DNA from: Sinimarinibacterium flocculans
Lineage (GTDB): Bacteria; Pseudomonadota; Gammaproteobacteria; Nevskiales; Nevskiaceae
Length of the DNA stretch: 64,000 bases
Direction: 5' to 3'
Assembly (NCBI RefSeq): GCF_003201205.1
Contig: NZ_QICN01000004.1
Span: forward strand, 124,001-188,000
Made by a program: the position numbers and the translations under genes. This document shows, piece by piece, positions 30,096 through 39,991 of the stretch (the first letter of the stretch is position 1; each line of letters starts with the position of its first letter). The notes under the pieces are model-generated. The model saw only the letters and a list, made by a program, of their open reading frames with translations. It had not been told where the DNA came from and made no database searches.

Positions 30096-31222
30096 AGCAG
30101 GCGATCGATGACGCCTTCGTAGATCGCCGACAGCCGTGGCAGATCGGTGACGTTCACGTGTTCGTCGACCTTGTGGATGCTGTCGTTCACCGGGCCGATC
30201 TCGACGACCTCGGCGCCCCAGGGCGAGATGAAACGGCCGTCCGACGTGCCGCCGCCGGTGAACAGCGTCGGCGTGAGCCCGGTGGTCTCGCGCACCGCCG
30301 ACTGTGCGGCATCGATGAGTCGACCCGGTGCGGTGAGATAGGGCTCACCGCTGTGCCACCAGTCCGCCTCGTAGCGCAGGCCGTGACGATCGAGAATTGC
30401 GGTCACGCGCGACTTCAGCCCGTCCGCAGAGGACTCGGTGCAGTAGCGGAAGTTGAAGACGACGTCGGCGTGGCCCGGAATGACGTTGTTGGCGCCAGTG
30501 CCGGCGTTGACGTTGGACACCTGGAACGAGGTTGGCGGGAAATGGTCGTTGCCCTCGTCCCAGCGGATCGCGACCAGCTCGGCGAGCGCCGGCGCCAGGC
30601 GGTGGACCGGATTGTCGGCCTTGTCCGGATAGGCGACGTGGCCCTGCCTGCCGAGCACGCGCAGGTTGCAGCCGAGCGAGCCGCGACGGCCGATGGTGAT
30701 ACGGTCGCCGAGCTGGCTCGACGCCGTCGCCTCGCCGACGATCGCGTAGTCGGGACGGATACCGCGCGACTGCAAGACCGCAACGGCGTGGCGCGTGCCG
30801 TGACGCGCGGCGCCTTCCTCGTCACTGGTGATGAGATAGGCGAGGGTGCCCCTGAGCGCACGGCGCGCGACGATGCGTTCGGTTGCGCAGACCATCGCTG
30901 CGAGCCCGGATTTCATGTCGGCCGCGCCGCGACCGTAGAGCACGCCCTCGCGAACCGTCGGGTCGAAGGGATCGGAGGCCCAGTGTTCGCGCGGACCGGT
31001 CGGCACGACGTCGGTGTGCCCGGCCAGGATCAGCAGCGGCCCTTCGTCGCCGAGCGTCGCCCACAGGTTGGTGACGCCGCCGGCATCGATGTACTCGATG
31101 CCGAAGCCGAGTGCGCGCAGGCGATCCGCGATCAGCGCGCAGCAGCCGGCATCGTCCGGCGTCAGCGAGCGCCGGGCGATGAGCTGTCGCGTCAGGGCAA
31201 GGACGGCGCCGTCGTCGGCCAT
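30092..31222 (-). CDS. dapE: Succinyl-diaminopimelate desuccinylase
   Basis: 376 residues, an M20-family zinc hydrolase forming LL-diaminopimelate for lysine and peptidoglycan. Metal and catalytic motifs: AGHTDVVPTG, YGRGAADMKSG, TSDEEG, and the C-terminal TGGGTSDGRF. The usual length is 375-380. The ATG at 31222 is chosen; further upstream the frame runs into dapD. Directly follows dapD with 4 bases between, and the product of dapD leads, via dapC, to its substrate. Confidence 0.96.
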   Translation of the reverse strand: MADDGAVLALTRQLIARRSLTPDDAGCCALIADRLRALGFGIEYIDAGGVTNLWATLGDEGPLLILAGHTDVVPTGPREHWASDPFDPTVREGVLYGRGAADMKSGLAAMVCATERIVARRALRGTLAYLITSDEEGAARHGTRHAVAVLQSRGIRPDYAIVGEATASSQLGDRITIGRRGSLGCNLRVLGRQGHVAYPDKADNPVHRLAPALAELVAIRWDEGNDHFPPTSFQVSNVNAGTGANNVIPGHADVVFNFRYCTESSADGLKSRVTAILDRHGLRYEADWWHSGEPYLTAPGRLIDAAQSAVRETTGLTPTLFTGGGTSDGRFISPWGAEVVEIGPVNDSIHKVDEHVNVTDLPRLSAIYEGVIDRLL

Positions 31223-31226
31223 CGGA

Positions 31227-32042
<816 letters not shown>

Positions 32043-32122
32043 GGCATTCGTGGACATGGAAGCAGGGGGCCGCAGACGCATCGGTCCGCGGGGCGGGCGC
32101 GATTATCGCCCGTTGCGCCGCT

Positions 32123-34810
32123 TCACGCCGCTTCGCGGCGATCCAGTGTGCGCACGAGCACTTCGCGCAGCTCGTCGAGCACCTTGTCGTCGGCGATCGG
32201 GCGGTGCATGCGGTCGGTGACGTAGAACACGTCCTCGGCGCGCTCGCCGATGGTGGCGATCTTGGCGGCGTTGAGCAGGATGCCGCGCTTCTGGAACACA
32301 CGGCCGATCAGCGACAGCAGGCCGGGCTGGTCCGCGGTCACGAGTTCGAGCAGTGTGCGTGCCCGTGCCTGGTCCTGGCTGAAGTAGACCTGCGTGGGCG
32401 TGTCGAAGTGCTTGAGCCGCTGCGGCGTGCGGCGGTTGACGTCGATGGTCGAGACTTCCGGGTCGCTGAGCACCTTGCGCAGCGCATCGCGGATCTCGTC
32501 CTTGCGCATGGCCGATGCGATGGGCGTGTTGTCGCTTTCGATGACGACATAGGAATCGAGCACGAAGCCGTCGTCGGTGGTGTGCAGGCGCGCATCGAGA
32601 ATGTTCAGGCCCAGACGGGCGAGCACCCCGGTGGTCAGGCCGAACAGGTGGTCGCGGTCGCGCGTGTAGACGAACACGGTGGTGCCGCGCTCGTCGATGG
32701 TCTCGACCATGACCAGCGGCAATGCGGCTTCCTGTACGCCGGCGATGGCGGGGAGCTGCCAGACCAGCTCGGCGGGGGTATGTCGCAGGAAATAGTCCCC
32801 GTCGAAGCGCTTCCACACCGCTTCTGCGGTCTCCGCCGAGATCGTGCGGTCGGCGAGCAGGGACAGCGCTTGCGCCCGTGCCTGGTCCGCCCGTTCGCGT
32901 TCCAGCGTGCTCTGGTCGATGCTGCCCTCGAGCAGGCGGATGCTCTGGCGGTACAGGTCCTTGAGCAGGGACTCACGCCATGAGTTCCACAACGCCGGGT
33001 TGGTGCCGCGGATGTCGGCGCAGGTGAGCAGGAACAGGTAGTCCAGCCGGGTACGGTCGCCGACCTTCTGAGCGAAGTCGGCGACGACGCGGGCGTCGCT
33101 GAGGTCCTGCTTCTGCGCGGTCAGCGACATCAGCAGGTGATGCTCGACGAGCCAGGCGACGATGCTGGCGTCGGCGTGCGACAGGCCGTGCGAGAGGCAG
33201 AAGGCGCGGGCCTCGTCGGCGCCGATCTGCGAGTGATCGCCGCCGCGACCCTTGGCCATGTCGTGCCAGAACGCCGCCAGATACAGCAGCTCGGGCTTGG
33301 CCAGCCGCTCCATCACCTCGCTGCAATGCGGCAGCTCGTGGCGGAAGCGCTGCATCGCGAAGCGGCGCGCGTTGCGCAGCACGTAGAGGATGTGTTCGTC
33401 GACCGTCAGCGTGTGGAACAGGTCGTACTGCATCAGTCCGACGATGCGGCCGAACTCCGGCACGTAGCGGCCGAGCACGCCGTAGCGGTTCATGCGCCGC
33501 AGGTTGCGCGTCAGGCCGCGGCCTTCGCGGAACATCTCCATGAACAGGGCGCGCGCCTTGACCGAGGTGCGCACCTCATCGGTCAGGAAGCGGCCGTCGC
33601 GCAGGATCATGCGCAGTGTCTGCGCGCGGATGCCTTCGATGCGCGGGTTCTGCTGCAGCAGCAGGAACACCTCCAGCAGGGCCCAGGGTGCGCGGCGGAA
33701 GACCTCGTCGTCGCGCGCCTCGAGATAGCCGTGGCGGATCTGGAAGCGGGCGTTCAGCGGCTCGGGTTCGTCCGCGCCTGCTTCGTCGGCATGCAGGATC
33801 GCTTCCTCGAACAGCTGCAGCAGCATGTCGTTGAGACAGGACAGCGTCTTGATCGTGCGGTAGTACAGCTGCATGAACTGCTCGACGGCCTTGTTGGCGT
33901 CGGTGTCCACGTAGCCGAACAGCTGCGCGATCTTCACCTGGCTGTCGAACAGCAGGCGGTCCTCGCGGCGGCCGCTGATCATGTGCAGCGCGAAACGCAC
34001 GCGCCACAGGAAGTCCTGGCCGGCGAACAGCTCGTCGCACTCCTGCTTGGTCAGGAAGCCGCGCTCGCGCAGCTCGGCGAGCGTCTGGGCGTTGAAATGG
34101 CGCTTGGTGACCCAGCCGATGGTGTGGATGTCGCGCAGGCCGCCCGGGCTTTCCTTGACGTTGGGCTCGAGCTTGTAGCCGGTGTCGTCGTACTTGCGAT
34201 AGCGCGCCGCCTGCTCGGCCTTCTTGGCCTCGAAGAAGGCCGGGACCGGCCACACCCGGTCGGGCGTCAGCGCCTGCTGCATCTGCCGGTACAGGTCGCC
34301 GTCGCCGGTGAGCAGGCGGGCCTCGAGCAGGTTGGTGATGACGGTGATGTCCTTCGCGGCCTCGGCCACGCAGTCGTCGACGGTGCGTGCGCTCTGGCCG
34401 ATCTCGAGGCCGATGTCCCAGCCGAAGGCGGTCAGATGCTCGAGCGCCTTGCGGTGCAGTTCGAGTGCGTCGCCGCTGTGCAGCAGCAGGATGTCGATGT
34501 CCGAATGCGGCAGCAGCTCGCCGCGGCCGTAGCCGCCCACGGCGACCAGGGTCAGCCCCTGCGTGACCTCGGGCAGGAACTTCTGCCAGGCCGCCCGCAG
34601 GACCTCGTCCACCAGGTGCGCGCGGGCGTGCACCAGCGAGTCGGCCGGCACGCCGTCGTGGAACAGTGCGTACAGGCGGTCGCGCCCCCAGGTCAGGGTT
34701 TCGCGGAACGCGGCGATCGAATAGCCACCCTTGGCCAGCCGCGAGCGGATGCGCGGCGCGCTGAAGATGGTCGCCGCTTCCTCCTCGGCCAGGTCGATTT
34801 CAGCGCCCAT
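32123..34810 (-). CDS. glnD: PII uridylyltransferase/uridylyl-removing enzyme
   Basis: 895 residues. Nitrogen sensor that modifies PII with UMP under low glutamine. The nucleotidyltransferase site is GGYGRGELLPHSDIDIL (92-108), the linking domain includes KESPGGLRDIHTIGW, the HD domain has FWHDMAKGRGGDHS (about 515), and two C-terminal ACT domains (from VFVYTRDRDHLFGL and from TLLELVTADQPGLLSLIG) bind glutamine. Full length. Follows map by 5 bases on the minus strand, the usual map-glnD-dapD order. Confidence 0.97.
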   Translation of the reverse strand: MGAEIDLAEEEAATIFSAPRIRSRLAKGGYSIAAFRETLTWGRDRLYALFHDGVPADSLVHARAHLVDEVLRAAWQKFLPEVTQGLTLVAVGGYGRGELLPHSDIDILLLHSGDALELHRKALEHLTAFGWDIGLEIGQSARTVDDCVAEAAKDITVITNLLEARLLTGDGDLYRQMQQALTPDRVWPVPAFFEAKKAEQAARYRKYDDTGYKLEPNVKESPGGLRDIHTIGWVTKRHFNAQTLAELRERGFLTKQECDELFAGQDFLWRVRFALHMISGRREDRLLFDSQVKIAQLFGYVDTDANKAVEQFMQLYYRTIKTLSCLNDMLLQLFEEAILHADEAGADEPEPLNARFQIRHGYLEARDDEVFRRAPWALLEVFLLLQQNPRIEGIRAQTLRMILRDGRFLTDEVRTSVKARALFMEMFREGRGLTRNLRRMNRYGVLGRYVPEFGRIVGLMQYDLFHTLTVDEHILYVLRNARRFAMQRFRHELPHCSEVMERLAKPELLYLAAFWHDMAKGRGGDHSQIGADEARAFCLSHGLSHADASIVAWLVEHHLLMSLTAQKQDLSDARVVADFAQKVGDRTRLDYLFLLTCADIRGTNPALWNSWRESLLKDLYRQSIRLLEGSIDQSTLERERADQARAQALSLLADRTISAETAEAVWKRFDGDYFLRHTPAELVWQLPAIAGVQEAALPLVMVETIDERGTTVFVYTRDRDHLFGLTTGVLARLGLNILDARLHTTDDGFVLDSYVVIESDNTPIASAMRKDEIRDALRKVLSDPEVSTIDVNRRTPQRLKHFDTPTQVYFSQDQARARTLLELVTADQPGLLSLIGRVFQKRGILLNAAKIATIGERAEDVFYVTDRMHRPIADDKVLDELREVLVRTLDRREAA

Positions 34811-34815
34811 GGCCG

Positions 34816-35598
34816 CTAGAGTTCGCCGTTGCGCAGGGTCAGCACTTCATAGCCGGATTCGGTCACGAGCACCGTGTGTTCCCACTGTGCCGACAGCGAA
34901 TGGTCCTTGGTCACGACGGTCCAGGCATCGGGCAGCAGCTTCACGTCGGCGCGCCCGGCGTTGACCATCGGTTCGATCGTGAACGTCATGCCCGGCTGTA
35001 ATTCAAGACCCGTGCCAGGACGCCCGTAATGCAGGACCTGCGGGTCCTCGTGGAAGATGCGGCCGATGCCGTGCCCGCAGTACTCGCGCACGATGGAGAA
35101 GCCCCGCTGCTCGGCGTGGCGCTGGACCGCGTGGCCGATGTCGCCCAGGCGAGCGCCCGGCGCGACGCGACGGATGCCCTCGATCATCGCCTCGCGGGTC
35201 GTCTCGGCCAGGCGCCGCGCCAGGATGCTCGGCTCGCCGACGTAGAACATCCGGCTGGTGTCGCCGTGGAAGCCGTCCTTGATCACGGTGACGTCGATGT
35301 TCAGCACGTCGCCCTTCTTCAGGACCTTGGGGCCGGGAATGCCGTGGCAGACGACGTGGTTGACCGAGGTGCAGATGGATTTCGGAAACGCCGGCCGGGT
35401 CGGCGTCTGGCCGTAGCCGAGCGGCGCCGGCACGCAACCCAGGTCGCGCACGATGTAGTCGTGGCAGATGCGGTTGAGTTCCTCGGTGCTGATGCCGGCG
35501 CGCACGTGCGGCTCGATCATCACGAGGACCTGCGCCGCCGCTGCTCCGGCTTCGCGCATCTTCTGTTGTTCTTCGGCAGTCTTGATCGTGATCGACAT
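34816..35598 (-). CDS. map: Methionine aminopeptidase, type I
   Basis: 260 residues; removes the initiator Met from new proteins. The five metal ligands fall in NIDVTV (Asp102), HGDTSRMF (Asp113), EYCGHGIGRIFHE (His), FTIEPM (Glu) and QWEHTVLVTE (Glu). Diverges from rpsB, the standard gammaproteobacterial arrangement. The C-terminal end is 5 bases ahead of glnD. The ATG at 35598 gives the E. coli-like start MSITIKTAEEQQKMREAG. Confidence 0.97.
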   Translation of the reverse strand: MSITIKTAEEQQKMREAGAAAAQVLVMIEPHVRAGISTEELNRICHDYIVRDLGCVPAPLGYGQTPTRPAFPKSICTSVNHVVCHGIPGPKVLKKGDVLNIDVTVIKDGFHGDTSRMFYVGEPSILARRLAETTREAMIEGIRRVAPGARLGDIGHAVQRHAEQRGFSIVREYCGHGIGRIFHEDPQVLHYGRPGTGLELQPGMTFTIEPMVNAGRADVKLLPDAWTVVTKDHSLSAQWEHTVLVTESGYEVLTLRNGEL

Positions 35599-35623
35599 CG
35601 GGTTCTGCCGAGGCAGCGGAAAG

Positions 35624-35646
35624 CGTTGTTTGCCAACGTTGTTTGC
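35624..35646. repeat. Direct repeat CGTTGTTTGC upstream of rpsB
   Basis: Two exact 10-base copies (35624-35633, 35637-35646) with a 13-base period; the second covers the -35 box of the rpsB promoter. May be a protein site or chance. Confidence 0.35.
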
Positions 35647-35667
35647 GAGGGGGCGCTATGGTATAAA
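35639..35667 (+). promoter_or_regulatory. Promoter of rpsB-tsf
   Basis: -35 TTGTTT (35639-35644), 17-base spacer, -10 TATAAA (35662-35667). Predicted start near 35674, exactly ahead of the first leader hairpin. Confidence 0.55.
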
Positions 35668-35675
35668 GCGCGCCC

Positions 35676-35752
35676 TTCAAAGGCAATGCGGAAGATTCCG
35701 GGCCTTTGAAAATCCATCCGCGTCCCTCCTGGGTGAACTCAACCGGACGCGG
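35676..35752 (+). promoter_or_regulatory. Structured rpsB 5' leader, probable S2 autoregulatory element
   Basis: Two hairpins lie between promoter and start codon. The first is TTCAAAGGC/GCCTTTGAA (35676-35684 with 35702-35710), with an inner CGGAA/TTCCG palindrome; the second is CCGCGTCC/GGACGCGG (35718-35725 with 35745-35752). In E. coli the rpsB-tsf leader is structured and S2 represses its own operon; the same role is inferred here from position and shape, not from sequence match. Confidence 0.5.
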
Positions 35753-35780
35753 TTTGCTATCAACCCAAGGAGCTTCACCA

Positions 35781-36599
35781 ATGGCGAATGTCACCATGCG
35801 CCAGTTGCTGGAGGCGGGCGTCCATTTCGGACACCGCACCCGCTACTGGAACCCGAAGATGAACGAGTTCATCTTCGGCGATCGTAACCGAATCCACATC
35901 ATCAACCTCGAGCAGACCCTGCCGATGCTGAAGGACGCCTGTTCCTTCGCCGGCAAGGTCGCCGCCAGCGGCGGCCGCGTGCTCTTCGTCGGCACCAAGC
36001 GCGCCGCGCGCGACGCCATCGAGGAAGAAGCCCGGCGCTGCGGCATGCCCTACGTCAACCAGCGCTGGCTGGGCGGCACGCTGACCAACTTCAAGACGGT
36101 CAAGGGCTCTGTCAAGCGCCTGATCGAGATGGAAAAGCAGGTCGAGGACGGCTCGATCAACCGCCTCACCAAGAAGGAACAGCTCAACTTCTCGCGTGAA
36201 CTGGAGAAGCTGCGCAAGTCGCTGGGCGGCATCAAGGAAATGCCGAGCCTGCCGGACTGCCTGTTCGTCATCGACACGGGTTACGAGAAGAACGCCGTGG
36301 CCGAGGCGCGCAAGCTCGGCATCCCCGTCGTCGCCGTCGTCGACACCAACAACGACCCGGCGCAGGTCGACTACGTCATTCCGGGCAACGACGACGCCAC
36401 CCGCGCGATCAAGGTCTACACGCAGTGCGTGGCCGACGCCGTGATCGAAGGCCGTGGCAGCAACACCACGGGCCGCGTCGAGGAGTTCGTCGAGGTCGCC
36501 GAGGAGCGGCAGGCGCCGCGCCGGCCGCGCAGCGCGCCGCGCAAGCCGGGCGGGGACAGCCGCGGCCGTGGACGCCGCACCGAACAGACGGAGGGTTGA
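35781..36599 (+). CDS. rpsB: 30S ribosomal protein S2
   Basis: 272 residues. Starts [27 protein letters not shown], the family hallmark, and has [63 protein letters not shown] and [11 protein letters not shown]. An AAGGAGC Shine-Dalgarno precedes the ATG. The last 35 or so residues form an Arg/Pro/Gly-rich basic tail ([14 protein letters not shown]...), longer than in E. coli (241 residues). Followed 4 bases later by tsf. Confidence 0.97.
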   Translation: MANVTMRQLLEAGVHFGHRTRYWNPKMNEFIFGDRNRIHIINLEQTLPMLKDACSFAGKVAASGGRVLFVGTKRAARDAIEEEARRCGMPYVNQRWLGGTLTNFKTVKGSVKRLIEMEKQVEDGSINRLTKKEQLNFSRELEKLRKSLGGIKEMPSLPDCLFVIDTGYEKNAVAEARKLGIPVVAVVDTNNDPAQVDYVIPGNDDATRAIKVYTQCVADAVIEGRGSNTTGRVEEFVEVAEERQAPRRPRSAPRKPGGDSRGRGRRTEQTEG

Positions 36600-36603
36600 G
36601 CTG

Positions 36604-37647
36604 ATGGCGCAGATCACAGCCGCGCTGGTCAAGGAGCTGCGGGACCGCACCGGGGCCGGCATGGGCGACTGCAAGAAGGCGCTCGAGGCGACCGGCGGCG
36701 ACATCAACGCCGCCGTCGAGAAGCTGCGAATGGACGGCGCGGCCAAGGCCGACAAGAAGGCCAGCCGCACGGCGGCCGAAGGCGTGCTGGCCTTCGCCGT
36801 CGCTGCAGACGCCGTGGCGGTCGCGGAACTGAACTGCGAGACCGATTTCGTCGCCAAGGGCGACGAGTTCCGTGATCTGGCGAAGCGTTCCGCCGAGGCG
36901 GCGCTCAAGCACCGGCCGGCGAACATCGAGGCCCTCGTGCAGATCAAGGACGGCGCCGAGACGCTCGACGAGACGCGGCGCGCGATGGTGGGGCGCATCG
37001 GCGAGAACATGACGATCCGCCGTTTCGAGGTCGTCGCCAAGGCCGGCGGGCCGCTGGTGACCTACATGCACCCGGGCGACAAGATCGGCGTCATCGTGTC
37101 GATGGAAGCCGGCGACGAGGTGACGGGCAAGGACGTGGCGATGCACATCGCCGCGATGAGCCCGCGCTTTCTCGACGCCGCATCGTTCTCGGCCGAGGCG
37201 ATCGAAGCCGAGCGCCGCATCATCGAGGCCACGGTGGCCCAGGAGCAGGCCGAGGCCAAGGCCGAGTCCGAGAAGTTGGCCGGCGTGCTCAAGGAAATGG
37301 ACGCCGAGAAGCAGAACGGCGTCTACGAAGGCCTGTCCGAAGAGGACCGCAAGCGCTGGGACGACGACTACGCGACGATCAAGAAGAAGTTCGGCGGCGG
37401 CTTCAAGCCGAAGCCGGCCGAGATCCTCGCCAAGATGATCGACGGCAAGGTCAAGAAGTTCATCGCCGAGAACACGCTGATGGGCCAGACCTTCGTCAAG
37501 AGTTCCGACCAGACCGTCGAGCAGATGCTCAAGGAGAAGGGGGCCAAGGTGGCGCGCTTCGTCCGTTTCGCGGTGGGCGAGGGCATCGAGAAGCAGCAGA
37601 CCGATTTCGCCGCGGAAGTGATGGCGCAGGCGGGCATCAAGAGCTGA
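36604..37647 (+). CDS. tsf: Elongation factor Ts, long form
   Basis: 347 residues; guanine nucleotide exchange factor of EF-Tu. The N-terminal UBA-like domain and the TDFV loop (ITAALVKELRDRTGAGMGDCKKAL; ELNCETDFVAKGDEF) that contacts EF-Tu are intact, and the C-terminal GQTFVKSSDQTVEQML...FVRFAVGEGIEKQQTDFAAEV is typical. It is about 60 residues longer than E. coli EF-Ts (283), mainly through a charged helical insertion (about 218-266). Second gene of rpsB-tsf; a terminator follows. Confidence 0.96.
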   Translation: MAQITAALVKELRDRTGAGMGDCKKALEATGGDINAAVEKLRMDGAAKADKKASRTAAEGVLAFAVAADAVAVAELNCETDFVAKGDEFRDLAKRSAEAALKHRPANIEALVQIKDGAETLDETRRAMVGRIGENMTIRRFEVVAKAGGPLVTYMHPGDKIGVIVSMEAGDEVTGKDVAMHIAAMSPRFLDAASFSAEAIEAERRIIEATVAQEQAEAKAESEKLAGVLKEMDAEKQNGVYEGLSEEDRKRWDDDYATIKKKFGGGFKPKPAEILAKMIDGKVKKFIAENTLMGQTFVKSSDQTVEQMLKEKGAKVARFVRFAVGEGIEKQQTDFAAEVMAQAGIKS

Positions 37648-37677
37648 TTCGCGCTAACATTTCGGCGGTACGAGGTG

Positions 37678-37704
37678 AAAGGCCCCGGTCATCGGGGCCT
37701 TTTG
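37678..37704 (+). terminator. Terminator of rpsB-tsf
   Basis: Stem AAAGGCCCCG/CGGGGCCTTT (37678-37687 with 37693-37702), GTCAT loop, then T and G. The 120 bases from here to pyrH show no clear promoter. Confidence 0.82.
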
Positions 37705-37823
37705 TGTAAAGCGGGCTGCGGCCGCCCGCCGGCAGCGCGGTCGGGCGGCATCGCCGTCCCGCGTTCCGGTGCCGGGCGGCACCACAAGAACCCATCACGA
37801 GAACCCGGGACCAGCGAAGGCGC

Positions 37824-38546
37824 ATGAGCGGCAAGCCTGCATTCCAACGAATCCTGCTGAAGCTGTCCGGCGAAGCCCTGATGGGGCAGCTCAACTTCGG
37901 CATTTCGCCGGACGTGACGAGCTTTCTCGCGCACGAGATCAAGGGCGTGATCGAGTCCGGCGTCCAGGTGGCGCTGGTCGTCGGCGGCGGCAACATCTTC
38001 CGTGGCGAGGGCCTGGCCCGGGCCGGGATGGACCGGGTCACCGGTGATCACATGGGCATGCTGGCGACCGTCATCAACGGTCTTGCGCTGCAGGATGCGA
38101 TCGAGCGCGTGGGCGTGCCGGTCCGCGTGCAGTCCGCGCTGCGCATCAACGAGGTCTGCGAGGACTACATCCGCCGCAAGGCAGTGCGGCACCTCGAGAA
38201 GGGGCGCGTCGTGATCTTCTCGGCGGGCACCGGCAATCCGTTCTTCACGACCGACTCGGCGGCCGCGCTGCGCGCCATCGAGATCAATGCCGACCTCATG
38301 CTCAAGGCCACGAAGGTGGACGGGATCTACACGGCCGACCCCAAGAAGCATGCGGACGCACGCCGCTACGAGGAGCTGACCTACGACGAGGCGCTGTCCA
38401 AGCGGCTCGGCGTGATGGACCAGACCGCGATGGTGCTGTGCCGCGATCACGGCGTGCGTCTGTGCGTCTACGACATGGACCGCCCCGGCGCGCTGCAGGC
38501 CATCATCGGCGGCGACCTGTCGATCGGCACGCGCGTGCATACCTGA
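37824..38546 (+). CDS. pyrH: UMP kinase
   Basis: 240 residues; makes UDP from UMP, hexameric bacterial type of the amino-acid kinase fold. Motifs: [13 protein letters not shown] (9-21), [65 protein letters not shown]. Start [10 protein letters not shown]; an AAGG Shine-Dalgarno lies just upstream. The tsf-pyrH-frr order is conserved in bacteria. Confidence 0.97.
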   Translation: MSGKPAFQRILLKLSGEALMGQLNFGISPDVTSFLAHEIKGVIESGVQVALVVGGGNIFRGEGLARAGMDRVTGDHMGMLATVINGLALQDAIERVGVPVRVQSALRINEVCEDYIRRKAVRHLEKGRVVIFSAGTGNPFFTTDSAAALRAIEINADLMLKATKVDGIYTADPKKHADARRYEELTYDEALSKRLGVMDQTAMVLCRDHGVRLCVYDMDRPGALQAIIGGDLSIGTRVHT

Positions 38547-38590
38547 TTCGCAGTGCCGCCGGGAAGGTCCGGCGGCAGACGGAGACCCCA

Positions 38591-39148
38591 ATGCTCAACG
38601 ACATCAAGAACGACGCGACCAAGCGCATGCAGAAGAGCGTGGACACGCTCAAGGCGGAGCTGATGAAGCTGCGGACGGGCCGCGCCAATGCGGCGCTGCT
38701 GGACCATGTCCGCGTCGACTACTACGGCTCCGAGGTGCCGATCTCGCAGGCCGCTTCGGTGACGGTCGAGGATGCGCGCACGATCACCATCACGCCCTGG
38801 GAGAAGAACCTGGTCGGCGCGATCGAGAAGGCCATCCTGACCTCGGATCTGGGACTGACGCCCAACACCGCCGGCACCACGATCCGCATCGTCATGCCGC
38901 CGCTGACCGAGGAGCGCCGCCGCGATCTCACCAAGGTCGTGCGCCACGAGGCCGAGGGCGCCAAGGTCGCGATCCGCAACGTCCGCCGCGATGCCAACCA
39001 GGCGATCAAGGATCTGGAGAAGAGCAAGCAGATCAGCACCGACGACGTGAAGCGCGGCGAGACCGAGATCCAGAAGCTCACCGACCAGTTCGTCGCCAAG
39101 GTCGACGAGACCGCGAGCGCCAAGGAAAAAGAGCTGCTGTCGATGTGA
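38591..39148 (+). CDS. frr: Ribosome recycling factor
   Basis: 185 residues; with EF-G it splits post-termination ribosomes. Two-domain RRF pattern: MQKSVDTLKAELMKLRTGRANAALLDHVRVDYYG, then VTVEDARTITITPWEKNLVGAIEKAI, and the long-helix end RNVRRDANQAIKDLEK...EIQKLTDQFV. GGAGAC Shine-Dalgarno at 38581. Its stop overlaps the GTG of uppS (GTGA). Confidence 0.97.
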   Translation: MLNDIKNDATKRMQKSVDTLKAELMKLRTGRANAALLDHVRVDYYGSEVPISQAASVTVEDARTITITPWEKNLVGAIEKAILTSDLGLTPNTAGTTIRIVMPPLTEERRRDLTKVVRHEAEGAKVAIRNVRRDANQAIKDLEKSKQISTDDVKRGETEIQKLTDQFVAKVDETASAKEKELLSM

Positions 39149-39885
39149 GCGACGGCGCTCTGCCCATGTCCCAGCAGGCCCCCAGTCCGCGCGACCCGCA
39201 GGTGCCGCGCCACGTCGCCGTCATCATGGACGGCAACGGGCGCTGGGCGCAGGCGCGGGACCGTGCACGCACCGTTGGGCACCGCGCCGGCCTGCGGGCG
39301 GCGCGCAAGATCGTCCGCGCCGCAGGCCGTGCCGGCGTCGAGGTGCTGACGTTGTTTGCCTTCTCCCAGGAGAACTGGAAGCGGCCCGAAACCGAGGTCA
39401 GCCTGCTGATGCAGCTGTTCGTCAGCACGCTGTCCCGCGAGATGAACTCGTTGCACAAGAACAACGTGCGCGTGCGCTTCATCGGCGAGCACAGCGACTT
39501 CGCCCCCGAGCTGCGCGAGGAGATGCGGCGGGCGCAAATGCTCACCCGCGACAATCACGGCATGCAGTTGCTGGTCGCCGTCGGATACGGCGGGCAATGG
39601 GACATCGTCCAGGCGGCACAGCGCCTCGCCGCGAGCGGCCGGCCGATCACGCCCGAGAGCCTCGAAGCCGAGCTGGCGACCGAAGAGGTCTGCCCCCCGG
39701 ACCTGCTGATCCGCACCGGCGGTGAGAGCCGGATCAGCAATTTCCTGCTGTGGCAGCTGGCCTATACCGAGCTGTACTTCACGCCGACGCTGTGGCCGGA
39801 TTTCGACGACGAGGCCTTCGCCGACGCGCTGCGCTGGTATGCCGGCCGCGAGCGCCGCTTCGGCCGCGTTCCGGAAGCGGCGTGA
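39145..39885 (+). CDS. uppS: Undecaprenyl diphosphate synthase (cis-prenyltransferase)
   Basis: Makes C55 undecaprenyl diphosphate, the lipid carrier for peptidoglycan and LPS. 246 residues from a GTG at 39145 that overlaps the frr stop by four bases; an ATG at 39166 is the alternative, removing seven residues. Motifs: HVAVIMDGNGRWAQ with catalytic Asp29, HRAGLRAARKIV, LTLFAFSQENWKRP, DLLIRTGGESRISNFLLWQLAYTELYFT. Precedes cdsA, dxr and rseP. Confidence 0.96.
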   Translation: MSDGALPMSQQAPSPRDPQVPRHVAVIMDGNGRWAQARDRARTVGHRAGLRAARKIVRAAGRAGVEVLTLFAFSQENWKRPETEVSLLMQLFVSTLSREMNSLHKNNVRVRFIGEHSDFAPELREEMRRAQMLTRDNHGMQLLVAVGYGGQWDIVQAAQRLAASGRPITPESLEAELATEEVCPPDLLIRTGGESRISNFLLWQLAYTELYFTPTLWPDFDDEAFADALRWYAGRERRFGRVPEAA

Positions 39886-39991
39886 TGGAGCGGCTTCCGG
39901 TGTCGAGTGTCCGCTTTCCGCAAAGCCGCGAACCGGCGGCGGGGGCCGTCTGCACCGAAAGCCGGAAACGACTGACGGTAAACGGCCGTTC

